Below are positions 50,001 to 58,242 of a stretch of 64,000 bases of DNA, one piece after another (the first letter of the stretch is position 1; each line of letters opens with the position of its first letter). This DNA is from Actinomadura sp. K4S16 (lineage in GTDB: Bacteria > Actinomycetota > Actinomycetes > Streptosporangiales > Streptosporangiaceae). The stretch lies in NCBI RefSeq assembly GCF_008327685.1, contig NZ_BDDE01000023.1, positions 62,001 through 126,000 on the forward strand. Direction: 5' to 3'. A program made the translations under genes and the position numbers. The notes below the pieces were generated by a model. It was not told where the DNA came from and did no database searches. It was given only the letters and a program-made list of their open reading frames with translations.

Positions 50001-52488
50001 CGGGGGCCTCAGGCGCGTCGCTGAACAGCCGGATGTCGTAGGTGAGGTCCTCCAGCGCGGGTCGGCCCTGGAGGTCGATGAGCATGTCGGCGATGTGGTC
50101 GGCACGGCCCGGGTTGACGACGCTGACGACCAGGGACCCGACATAGGGGTGGAGGCGCACGTAGCGTTCGACTCTGTCCGCCAGAACCCGTCCTGACACC
50201 GCCGCGGTCCTGCTCGCCTGGTCCGGTACGTGCAGGGCCGTCGACAGTGTGGACAGCAGCCGCCCGGGGTCTTCGGTGTCGGTGGGCAGGAACGCCCCCC
50301 AGTACGGGGTGAGGTTTCCGCCGAAGAGCGCGAGCCGCTCTCCGCTGCGCGGCACCACCATGGGGAAGCCGCTGGGGGACAGGGCATCCAGGGACCGGTG
50401 CGCGGCCGACAGCGCGGGGCCGTCCGCGTCGGCGCCCTCGTCGAGCCAGTGCCCGCCGAGCGCGGCCCAGGTGGTGAGCCAGAGCAGCCGCAGGGGATGG
50501 GTCGGAGCGACGAGCGTCAGCTCGCCGCGCGAGTCTTGGCCGTCGAGGAGATCCACCCGTACGCAGTCGATGAGCAGGAGGGCGTCCAACTCGCGCAGCA
50601 CCTTGCGCTCGTTGCCGTCGCCAGCGCGTTCGGCGCGGGCCAGCAGGGTGGCCAGCAACGCGCCGTAGGACTCGGCGTAGGAGCGCGCCGCGGAGGTGAG
50701 CTCGCCGAGATCCCGGCCTTCCACGACCATCGAGTCGTCTCGCCTGACCGTGGCGAAGACCGATCGGCGCGCCTCCCGGAATCGGGCGAGGACCTCACCG
50801 CCCGAGTCCGGCCATGCCGCCTCCTGGTGCGTCGCCGTGCCCGGCCGGTCGGGCTGCAACGGGAGCCGCCACACGCCGATACGGTCAGGGTCCGCCAGGA
50901 TCTGCCTCTCCAGTTCGGTGAGCGCGGGCGGCAGCGGGATCTCGATGTTGCCGTGCTGGCCGAAGGAGATCGACAGGGTGTGCCGACCGGCTCCCTGCAC
51001 ACCCTTCCAGCCGCAGGCCCGGACCTGGACGTCCTGCCACTGCCTGCCCTCGGCCAGCGCGCCGAACTGCAGTTCCCGCAGGGCGTGCGTGAGCCCGACA
51101 TGCTTCCTGGACCGTTGCGGCGGGGGGTCGTCGACGATCTCCTCGTCGCTGACGACGAAGAACCGGTCGCTTTCGTTGGGAGCCTGAACGTCCCGCTCCG
51201 ACCGCGCCACGGCGAGCGGGATGCCGTCATCGTCGAGGGGAAGGACACGGACGAAGTGCCAGCCTTCCTCGAGTTCCGCTCTGCGGAGCTTCTTGAGCGT
51301 CGCCCTGTACACGCTCTTGGCGTTCTTGCTGACCCGCGCCGAGACCGCGACACCGGTCGGCCCTGTCTCTTCGGAGACGAGCTCGACCGAGAACTTCGAC
51401 AACCCCGGAACCGAGCGCGGATCGGGTGCCACGTCGAAGGACACGGGCAGTTGGGTGGCGCCCTGCTTGCCCGCCACCAGGAAGGGCTGCCCCGTGATGG
51501 AGCCGAGGACCGGATGTTCGGCGTGCGCAGGATCGTCGCCCGAACGCCCGAGTCCAGCCAGCTCACCGACCTTGATCGTCACCTCCTCGGCCTGCTCCTC
51601 CTCGGCGAGCGGCCAGTGCTGGAAGGCCAGCCGCCACTTGTCGCGGTCGATGACGATCCGGCGTGTCCAGGCCCGCGGATCCTCCAGCCCGGTCTCGACG
51701 AGGAACTCCGCCAGCCGGGCACGGAAACCGGGATCGGTGAGGCCGAGTTCGATGACGCGCTGCCGCTCCGGCTTGACGGGTTCCCGCAGGATCCGCATCT
51801 GCCGGACGTTGCGGGCGGCGCGCGTCCGGACCTGTGCGATGTCGGTGAACAGCTCGAAGTCGGGCACCAGCCCGAGCTCGAACACGGCCGCGCCCGCGGC
51901 GGCAGGGTCGGCGTCGTTGAGCCGGACCGTCAGCAGGTAGCGGGCACGGGCGAGCGAGTCCGCCGGCGGCCATTTCTCCTCGTCCAGCAGGCCGAAGAGC
52001 TCCTCGGTCCCATGTCGCACGTCGGTGGGCAGCTCGGCCGGCAGCCGATCGGCGAGGTCCGCGTACACGTCCCCGAGGGTGACCTCCTCGAAGGTCGCCA
52101 CATCGAAGGAGTCCTCGGCGCTGGCGTGGACGCCCGGCGGGATGAAGACCAGCAGCGGCGGACGCTGCCGGTCGCCGTCGGGGTTGCGGAGTTCGATGAG
52201 CTTGGTGCTGCTGATCGCGACATCGGCGGGGATGGTGCCATCACTCGTACCGCGGGGCGAGCCCCCTGCCGGCACGGCGTCGCTCAGGACATATGGAGCG
52301 GCGCCGTTGCTCACCGCGCGGCGGATCCGGCGGCACAGCCGGACCGCCAGCGCCGCCCCCACCTCGGTGACGCGGGCGCAGTGCCCGGGTTCCCGGTTCT
52401 GCATCAGCGACGACAGCCGCGGCGCGAGGACGCGGGCGAGTTCCTCCTCCAGGTCGTCGTCCAGCAGTTCGCGAAGCCCGGTGGTCAT
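47071..52488 (-). CDS. Giant HerA/FtsK-like ATP-binding protein, MAD8-like
   Basis: This 1805-residue last gene of the defence operon has Walker A GVQGGGKS (Lys1454) after SVALDLNETHTISLF, and Walker B LVVFDEAHKYI (Asp1681, Glu1682). Arginine-rich elements and a HerA-type ending (VSVREMRHKGMSVLVASQDP, SNHVILHKF) follow. This places the last 400 residues in the HerA/FtsK DNA-translocase superfamily. The first 1400 residues have no domain I recognise apart from a nuclease-like stretch around ALFGLDARRRTVTCRLIEVK near 1150, which resembles a PD-(D/E)XK core. The size and the last position fit the ATP-binding protein MAD8 of the methylation-associated defense system. The ATG at 52488 has GGGGGA upstream. 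Confidence 0.82.
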   Translation of the reverse strand: MTTGLRELLDDDLEEELARVLAPRLSSLMQNREPGHCARVTEVGAALAVRLCRRIRRAVSNGAAPYVLSDAVPAGGSPRGTSDGTIPADVAISSTKLIELRNPDGDRQRPPLLVFIPPGVHASAEDSFDVATFEEVTLGDVYADLADRLPAELPTDVRHGTEELFGLLDEEKWPPADSLARARYLLTVRLNDADPAAAGAAVFELGLVPDFELFTDIAQVRTRAARNVRQMRILREPVKPERQRVIELGLTDPGFRARLAEFLVETGLEDPRAWTRRIVIDRDKWRLAFQHWPLAEEEQAEEVTIKVGELAGLGRSGDDPAHAEHPVLGSITGQPFLVAGKQGATQLPVSFDVAPDPRSVPGLSKFSVELVSEETGPTGVAVSARVSKNAKSVYRATLKKLRRAELEEGWHFVRVLPLDDDGIPLAVARSERDVQAPNESDRFFVVSDEEIVDDPPPQRSRKHVGLTHALRELQFGALAEGRQWQDVQVRACGWKGVQGAGRHTLSISFGQHGNIEIPLPPALTELERQILADPDRIGVWRLPLQPDRPGTATHQEAAWPDSGGEVLARFREARRSVFATVRRDDSMVVEGRDLGELTSAARSYAESYGALLATLLARAERAGDGNERKVLRELDALLLIDCVRVDLLDGQDSRGELTLVAPTHPLRLLWLTTWAALGGHWLDEGADADGPALSAAHRSLDALSPSGFPMVVPRSGERLALFGGNLTPYWGAFLPTDTEDPGRLLSTLSTALHVPDQASRTAAVSGRVLADRVERYVRLHPYVGSLVVSVVNPGRADHIADMLIDLQGRPALEDLTYDIRLFSDAPEAPGLAEALAQLLRGEWSTAVNSEVFHTPAAPGAAQKLAVSLRPLDEFRSASSDHFSHITMLFDAFGGEQFGTAPSQPRGAAPVHGLRQDMDIDYVEDDDVIAWHKRPRHAEAGLTRAIPGSEELSDLLTALPRTISAAAAAVSTGQVGTELVPQITLTLNVADGTLLHQAHRSSDWVVTVDRTLGVEYFDSPGSARRPDYVIDFDADGGTGIGHHTVISSRSLEELRFLLEPALAQHGFAIPARHTGTFFDQLRLLSGRLAFKLASATPTQRSEVVGLALARLFLDYQGALADQILVPLDAHIDLYREARARADEVGETISLQRTDLALFGLDARRRTVTCRLIEVKNRASIPDLTAYQQLKDEITAQLDRSAAIIAGHFSPSATADRPDRAVKNAQLADFLRPYLERAVRYRTIRSAAADEARWLLERLDSYRLEFTRTGLIFELNGSGIATEPDGDVEFLRIGGDLAQELLDAIPTDAAFSLDETSDSLARIDLNLPRLEPAAFRAPARPHELPLAEPLTDPAPDEPRAVDSPAERPDGASVPSNEPPKPVAALLPALPEHGSRPAARQPSQEPPAVAAAPDIYLGADSASPQYGVLGQTAGRSVALDLNETHTISLFGVQGGGKSYTLGSIVEAASLPAPPVNSLPNPLATIVFHYSQTLDYAPEFTSMVKPNDSDDQIRALRETYGVEPRGLDDVVMLVPEDQLEQRVAEYPEVRVLPLKFGSAELRAEHWRFLMGAVGNQSTYIRQLQRIMRAHRRDLRLDVIRDGVDQSTLPDHLKQLAQQRLDLASDYIDDGARIKELVRPGRMIIVDLRDEFVEKDDALGLFVVLMQLFAEAQNSDRRFNKLVVFDEAHKYIDSPDLVDELVASVREMRHKGMSVLVASQDPPSVPVKLIELSNHVILHKFTSPAWLKHMQKAITALNGLTPSKLASLSPGEAYIWSSKTTDAAFNRGAVKVRLRPRITRHGGATRTATG

Positions 52489-52540
52489 CGTCGTCCCCCG
52501 TTCATCGTGTCCTCCATGGCGCGTCTCCGTGACCTGCGGC

Positions 52541-54127
52541 TCACTGGTCGATGACGTACCGCGGAGTGATCGTCTGGGTCAGGTAGGCGTCCGAGAGGTC
52601 GGAGTAGAAGCCGATCTCCCGCAGCCGGGTGGTGAAGGCCCGGGTGTTGTCGCGCAGCGCCCGCTGCTCGATGATGCTGGGACGGCCGAAGCCGTCGCCG
52701 GGCGGCAGCCGGTCGATGTACAGCCCGTAGCGGTCCGCGAGGAAGGCGAGGAACTCGTCCACCCGCAGCGGCTCGGTGCGGAACCCGTGCCGCCCGCCGG
52801 GCCGGAGCAGCGCGATCTGCAGCAGCACCTCCAGCAGCCTGCCGTCCAGGACGAACCGCCGCTCGCCCCGCTTCGGCTGCGCCAGCATCGCCCCCGGCCG
52901 GTCCTTCAGCAGCATCGAGTCCAGGGCCTGCCGGATGTACTTGCGGTGGAAGTCCCTCCGGTAGGCCGTGATCACCTCGATATAGGTGTCGAAGGGCCCG
53001 AGGCCGAGGCCGAGCAACTGCGCGATCTCGGGGGAGAGGTCGTCGTCCTCGCCACTGCCGCGAGTTCCGCCCAGCACGCCGGCGAGCCGGGACTCGGCGA
53101 AGTTCGCCAGGTCCTTGGCATGGGCGCGCCCGTTGAGTCTGAGCAGGTCGGCGACGGAGAACCGGCCCGCCTGGGGTGTGCGGAGCCTCCTTCGCCTCAC
53201 CAGGTACGCGGCGAAGTCGTCGAGTCGCTTCACCGTGAACGTGGCGGGGATGTAGTCGGCGATCCTTCCGTACCAGATGGCCGCGCTGTGCTCCGCGAGC
53301 CCCGCCGCGGTGGTGCCCGGGACACCTGCCACGTCCAGGAAGAACCCTCCGTCCGGACGTGCGCTCCTTCCTCGGACGAGCTCCGGCAGCATCTTCATGA
53401 TCTGCAGGTGGTAGAGACCCAGGTGGAACGCGAAAAGGATCTTCAGGTAGTCGACCAGCACCGACCGGGGGATGAGCTCGCGGTGGAACAGCAGGCGGAC
53501 GACGTCGTCGGCCAGCAGTTCGCTCGCCTCCGGGTACAGCGGCGGGTGCTGATTGGGATTCCTGCTCCCCTTGTGATCGGGGATGTCGCCTTTGACGGCC
53601 TCGGACAGGCTGATCAGCGCCTGGGTCTCGACATCGACCTGGACGTCGGTCAGCGGGACACCGGTGCCCGGATCGACCCCGGCGAAGAAGAACTTCCACA
53701 GCAGCGTCAGCGTGTCCCCGTAGCGCGGCGGGGCATGCTTGATCATCGAATAGAGCTGCTCGTCGGCCCCGTAGGGCCGGGACCGCCGACCGTTGCGGAA
53801 ACGGTAGGTGTAGCCGTGCAGGGGGCGCAGCCCCGCCACCGCCTGCGTCGCCTTCCCGCGGTTCACCATGTCCACCAGGTGCGTCTCCACCCAGCGGCGG
53901 GTGACCTCCTTGTCGAACCCCTCGAACAGCTCGGGATGCTCGGCCATCGTCTCGACGAAGTCGTCGACCGTCAGGTCCCGTCCCCGGCCCGTCAGCTTGC
54001 TGGGCGCCCCGTCGTAGAGCAGCCGCGGCAGGAATCCGGTGAGCACGCGGTCCATGTCGAGCTGCTTGTAGTCGACGTGCGTCACGCCCGGGTGGCGGAA
54101 CTCCTTGTCGGTACGGCTCAACGCCAT
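52541..54127 (-). CDS. MAD7-like protein of the defence operon, unknown function
   Basis: This 528-residue soluble protein begins MALSRTDKEFRHPGVTHVDY and is rich in helices, with no catalytic motif that I recognise. The middle contains LLFHRELIPRSVLVDYLKILFAFHLGLYH written in two amphipathic helices, and the end reads RYVIDQ. Place, size and coupling fit the uncharacterised component MAD7. The ATG at 54127 overlaps the stop of the kinase gene (ATGA). The next gene starts 52 bases after its stop, the largest gap in the operon. Confidence 0.75.
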   Translation of the reverse strand: MALSRTDKEFRHPGVTHVDYKQLDMDRVLTGFLPRLLYDGAPSKLTGRGRDLTVDDFVETMAEHPELFEGFDKEVTRRWVETHLVDMVNRGKATQAVAGLRPLHGYTYRFRNGRRSRPYGADEQLYSMIKHAPPRYGDTLTLLWKFFFAGVDPGTGVPLTDVQVDVETQALISLSEAVKGDIPDHKGSRNPNQHPPLYPEASELLADDVVRLLFHRELIPRSVLVDYLKILFAFHLGLYHLQIMKMLPELVRGRSARPDGGFFLDVAGVPGTTAAGLAEHSAAIWYGRIADYIPATFTVKRLDDFAAYLVRRRRLRTPQAGRFSVADLLRLNGRAHAKDLANFAESRLAGVLGGTRGSGEDDDLSPEIAQLLGLGLGPFDTYIEVITAYRRDFHRKYIRQALDSMLLKDRPGAMLAQPKRGERRFVLDGRLLEVLLQIALLRPGGRHGFRTEPLRVDEFLAFLADRYGLYIDRLPPGDGFGRPSIIEQRALRDNTRAFTTRLREIGFYSDLSDAYLTQTITPRYVIDQ

Positions 54128-57100
54128 CAGGCGCCCCCAGTGGCCATGGTCAGCTTCCCCCCGGCTCCGCGGGTGATCTTTTGCAGGTCCGTCCCGCCGG
54201 TCGTCAGCAGCACCTCCTGGTAGGGCGCGGCGGACAGCTCGTTCTTGAAGATGGTCAGGGCCAGGTACAGGCCCCGCGATTCGGCGACGCCCGGCAGGTA
54301 CCCGTCCCGCATCCGGTGCAGCAGCTCGTACAGATCCAGCCGGATCGGCAGCCGGGCCGTCTGCCCGGCCGCGGTGCGGTGGCTCAGCAGCAGCCCGTCC
54401 GGCTGCTGCTCCAGGAAGGGCGACGGGGCGGCCTCCTGGGCCGACAGCTCGAACTCCCCGGCGTCCAGCAGCCGGTAGCTGCGGATCGTCCCGCCGGGGA
54501 CGTGCCGGACCTGGAGGGCCAGGTGGTCGCCGAGCCGGCGCGGATCGGGCAGGCCCTCGCCCCGGTTGATCGCCTCGATGATCTCCGCCAGGTGCTCGGG
54601 GACCTGCTCGGGCCGCCGCAGCAGCTCCAGGAACCGGTCCGCCGACCGGTACGGCAGCAGTCGCCGGGACCGCTGCTCGTCCACGCATTCGAAGTAGAAG
54701 CGGCGGCGGGCCGAGGCCAGGTACCGGCGGTGCGCGGCGGCCTGCGCGGGCGACGGAGCGGGACTGCGCGGCAGCCCTGCGAAGATCCGCTCCAGCAGGA
54801 GCATGTCATGGCCGCCGCGCTGGTCGACGGTCATCACGGCCTGCCCCGCGTCCGGGCCGGTGTAGTCCAGCCGCCGGTCCAGCGCGGGATCCGGAACGGC
54901 CGCCACGTCCACGTCGCGCAGCTGTGCGAGCAGGCGGTCCCCGGTGCCCGGGGCGCCTGCCCAGCTGTTGAAGTAGAACCCGTCCAGGATCGCCTGCGCG
55001 CCGTCCCCGCCGTGGGGCTCGCCCGCCCCCGCGCGCCCCCCGGCGGCGTAGAGATCCTGGATCTCCGCGCAGCTCCGTCCGGACGTCAGCATGTACGCCA
55101 GCGCCGACCGCAGATCCCGCAGCGTCACGTGCGACCGCCCCCGCAGGTGGGCAAGCGTGTAGAGCCGTTTGAGGCGGCGCGTCACCTGTGGTCCCGCGCT
55201 GGGGTGCGCGAAGGTCCGGGCGTTGTGCGGGGCATAGCACTCGTCGGCCAGCTTGCAGGAACCGCACGCCTCCCACAGCCGCTCGTGCGTCATCCGCCGC
55301 AGCATCCGATCGAAGATCGATTCGATGTCGCCGTGCTGCGGGACGTCGGCCACCACGCTGCGGCGGTTCAGGTTCACCACTGCGACGCCCTCGGCGGCGG
55401 AGGCGCCGGACAGCCCTTCCCGCACGATCCGCGCCAGGCCGCTGAACCGGTCTTCGTGGGTGGTCACGAAATCGACCAGGCGGCCCTCGTTGATGGCGAT
55501 CAGCCGGATCTCGTCCTGCCCGCCGGGCACGGTCGCGCCCGCGAACGGGGCGAAGAAGTCGAGCAGCACCGCGTCGTTGGCCTTGTCGCCCTCGTCCTGG
55601 CTGCCGTCGTGGTTGGTGCGCAGCCACGTCCCGTCCACCAGTTGCACGTCGGCACCGTTGGGGCGGGACGGCCCCGGCCGGCCGCCGCGCTTCTCGGCCT
55701 CCTGGACCAGGTACTCCAGGAACGCGGTCTTGCCGTCCCCGGCGTTCCCAGTGATCACCACCAGGCGGTAGTCGCGCTTCAGCACGGCCGGCAGCAGCCG
55801 GTTGTCCAGTTCCGTCGCGACGTACAGGTTGAACGGGTCGCGCCCGCGGGTACCGGCGTTGCTGCTCGTGCTCTGGCTGTAGAGGGTCTTCAGATGGTCG
55901 ACGAACGGGTTCGTCCCGACCGGGGAGGGCCGCGGGGGCACCGGGGCGGGTTCCGGGGCCGCGGTGCGGCGGTGGACGTCGTTCCCGACCGCCACCAGCG
56001 CCGCCAGGTACTCGGCGGCCGAGGCGAACCGGTTGCTGCGCTGCGGCCTGATCGCCTTCAGCAGCACCGCTACCAGCGCTTCGGACAGTTCGCCCACTCC
56101 GAGATCGGCCGGGTGCCGCGGTTCCTCACCGAGGATCGGCTCCCGGCGTGAATCGAACGGCCATGTCCCGGTGATGAGCTGGTACAGGGTGAGCCCGAGC
56201 CCGTACACGTCCCGGTCGATCAGCTCGGCGGCGCTCGGCGCGCCCGAGCCGGACCGTGTGTCCGGCGGTGCGTACCGGGTCGTGCCGCCCACCCTGGACA
56301 TGCTGGAGTCGCCGGTGACCGAGACATTGAAGTCGAGCAGCTTGCCGCCCTTGTCGGTCAGCATCATGTTCCCCGGCTTGACGTCGCAGTGGTACACCTG
56401 GTGCTGGTGGAGGAAGGCCAGCCCCTTCGCGATGTCCACAGCGAACTTCAGCGCGTCGGCGGGTCCGAGCTGCCGCTTTTTGACCAGCTCCTGGACGTTG
56501 CTGCCGTCCAGGTACTCGAAGGCCAGGTAGGGGTGGCCGTCCGGAAGGTAGTCGGCGTACTCGACCTTGACCACATTGTCGTGAGGGGGCAGGGCGAGCA
56601 GGATCCGGTACTCCTGCCGGATCCGCTCCGGCGGCGACTCCCGGTCCTTGTACACGATCTTGACGGCGCGGTCCTCGGCCGCCAGGTTGTCGTACACCTG
56701 GTAGACGATGCCGTACGAGCCGGACCCGAGCTTGCGCCGCACCATGTACTTCTGGGTGAGCTGGTATCCCTCCGGCAGGTTCCGGTAATCGGGGCCCTGC
56801 CCCCCGGCCGACCCGCCACGGGACCCGCCTGTACCGCCTCGGCCGCCGTCACCGCCGCCGATGATGCGCAGAAGTTCCTTCAACGCCTCCTCGGCCGTCG
56901 GCCGGGCCGACGGCGCCCGTTCGCACAGCCGCTGCAGCAGCGCCGCCAGTTCCCCTTCCACTCCGGCGGACGCCAGCACCGGCGAAGGCAGGACGCTGCC
57001 CTTCTCGTACTGGTCGGCGCTGGAGGCGAACGGCGGCTCACCGGTCAGCAACTCGAAAGCGACCACTCCCGCGGAGTAGACGTCCGATGCGGCGGTCATC

Positions 57101-58239
57101 GCCTGGGGCCGGTTCTGGCACTCCGGCGCGACATAGACGGGGTCGAGCGCCTCCGAAAGCCGATCGATCACCGTGTGGGCGCGCGGCGCGACCGGCCGCG
57201 CGTAGTCGAAGCCGGTCAGCATGGCCCGCCCGCCCTGCGTGACCAGGATCGTCGCGGGCGACAGAGCCCGATGGATCACCTTGCTCCGGTGGGCGTGGGC
57301 CAGGCCCCGCAGCACTCCGGCGAGCAGCTTGAGTCTGGCGTCGATGCTGAGCGGCCGGCGCGGGTTTCCCATCCGTAGCCGCAGCGCCTCGCCGTGGACA
57401 TCGTCGAGGACGAGCACGAACCGGCTCTCGTCCTCGACCGCGAAGAACTCGCGCTGCCCCACGATGTAGGGACTGCGGCCCAGCTTCCCGAGGATCTCGT
57501 AGGCGTTCGCGATCGCGATCTTCTCTGCGTTCCGGATGTCCTCCGGCTGGAAGGGGTCGGCCCGGTACACCCGCAGCAGGACCGTCTCGGAACTCGCGAC
57601 GGTCGCGTTCACGGCACGGTACTCGGTGACCTCGTCGGTGCCGCCGAGTTCCTCCTGAACCACCCAGTTCCCGAACCGCGGAGGCCCGGTCGGGTAGCGG
57701 ACGGCGCCTCGCAGGGCCTGGACGATGGCGTCGCCGTGCTGCCTGATGTCTCGGAGCATGTCGTGGCGCACCCGGGAGAGGTCCCGCAGCGTCGGGATCA
57801 ACTGGTCCAGCGACGTGACGTCGAGCGCGTCGGCGTCGCCGCGCTCGTTCGGGTCGATCAGCACGGCGTCGTCGGCGGTGAGGACCACGACGGAGTCGAA
57901 GTAGACCCGGCTCAGCTCGGGCCGTTCCTGCTCCAGCCGCCCCTTGAACGCCTTGGTCAGGCCGACCAGCTTCGCCACCGGCGACCCGAACGGCGCGCGC
58001 CCCTCCGGATACCACCGCCGCCCCGCGACCTCGATGCGGCCGTGCGTCCCCTTCACATCGATCAGCACCACCGAGTGGTCGGTGATGACAACGATGTCGA
58101 TCTCGTACTTGGAGCCCCGAATCGGCAGCTCGATGTTGTGTAAGACGAGCCATTCATCGGGAGCGTGCTTCTCCAAGTGACCGATGGTCACCCGCTCCGC
58201 ATCGTTGACCGGGGGGCCGCCACCGATGATCTGGGCCAT
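54127..58239 (-). CDS. NERD-pseudokinase-kinase-P-loop protein, MAD6-like
   Basis: This 1370-residue multi-domain protein begins with a NERD nuclease-related domain (about 15-160; YEIDIVVITDHSVVLIDVKG). A kinase-fold domain (about 190-460) follows whose catalytic loop reads HRALSPATI (His323): the HRD aspartate and asparagine are lost, so it is a pseudokinase. An active-looking Ser/Thr kinase (about 495-760) has glycine loop GSGSYGIVY, lysine in RAVKIVYK, catalytic Asp619 in HCDVKPGN, but DFN in place of DFG. Then comes a P-loop ATPase with ITGNAGDGKTAF (Lys837), and a helical C-terminal half. The layout resembles BREX PglW and matches the kinase MAD6. The ATG at 58239 follows the specificity gene by only 3 bases. 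Confidence 0.85.
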   Translation of the reverse strand: MAQIIGGGPPVNDAERVTIGHLEKHAPDEWLVLHNIELPIRGSKYEIDIVVITDHSVVLIDVKGTHGRIEVAGRRWYPEGRAPFGSPVAKLVGLTKAFKGRLEQERPELSRVYFDSVVVLTADDAVLIDPNERGDADALDVTSLDQLIPTLRDLSRVRHDMLRDIRQHGDAIVQALRGAVRYPTGPPRFGNWVVQEELGGTDEVTEYRAVNATVASSETVLLRVYRADPFQPEDIRNAEKIAIANAYEILGKLGRSPYIVGQREFFAVEDESRFVLVLDDVHGEALRLRMGNPRRPLSIDARLKLLAGVLRGLAHAHRSKVIHRALSPATILVTQGGRAMLTGFDYARPVAPRAHTVIDRLSEALDPVYVAPECQNRPQAMTAASDVYSAGVVAFELLTGEPPFASSADQYEKGSVLPSPVLASAGVEGELAALLQRLCERAPSARPTAEEALKELLRIIGGGDGGRGGTGGSRGGSAGGQGPDYRNLPEGYQLTQKYMVRRKLGSGSYGIVYQVYDNLAAEDRAVKIVYKDRESPPERIRQEYRILLALPPHDNVVKVEYADYLPDGHPYLAFEYLDGSNVQELVKKRQLGPADALKFAVDIAKGLAFLHQHQVYHCDVKPGNMMLTDKGGKLLDFNVSVTGDSSMSRVGGTTRYAPPDTRSGSGAPSAAELIDRDVYGLGLTLYQLITGTWPFDSRREPILGEEPRHPADLGVGELSEALVAVLLKAIRPQRSNRFASAAEYLAALVAVGNDVHRRTAAPEPAPVPPRPSPVGTNPFVDHLKTLYSQSTSSNAGTRGRDPFNLYVATELDNRLLPAVLKRDYRLVVITGNAGDGKTAFLEYLVQEAEKRGGRPGPSRPNGADVQLVDGTWLRTNHDGSQDEGDKANDAVLLDFFAPFAGATVPGGQDEIRLIAINEGRLVDFVTTHEDRFSGLARIVREGLSGASAAEGVAVVNLNRRSVVADVPQHGDIESIFDRMLRRMTHERLWEACGSCKLADECYAPHNARTFAHPSAGPQVTRRLKRLYTLAHLRGRSHVTLRDLRSALAYMLTSGRSCAEIQDLYAAGGRAGAGEPHGGDGAQAILDGFYFNSWAGAPGTGDRLLAQLRDVDVAAVPDPALDRRLDYTGPDAGQAVMTVDQRGGHDMLLLERIFAGLPRSPAPSPAQAAAHRRYLASARRRFYFECVDEQRSRRLLPYRSADRFLELLRRPEQVPEHLAEIIEAINRGEGLPDPRRLGDHLALQVRHVPGGTIRSYRLLDAGEFELSAQEAAPSPFLEQQPDGLLLSHRTAAGQTARLPIRLDLYELLHRMRDGYLPGVAESRGLYLALTIFKNELSAAPYQEVLLTTGGTDLQKITRGAGGKLTMATGGA

Positions 58240-58242
58240 CGC

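Noticed and set aside
54127..58239. BREX type 2 (Pgl) system based on the PglW-like kinase
   Set aside because: No PglZ phosphatase, PglY-type ATPase, BrxL or BrxC is present; an HsdS subunit and an ATPase-TOPRIM pair fit MADS better.
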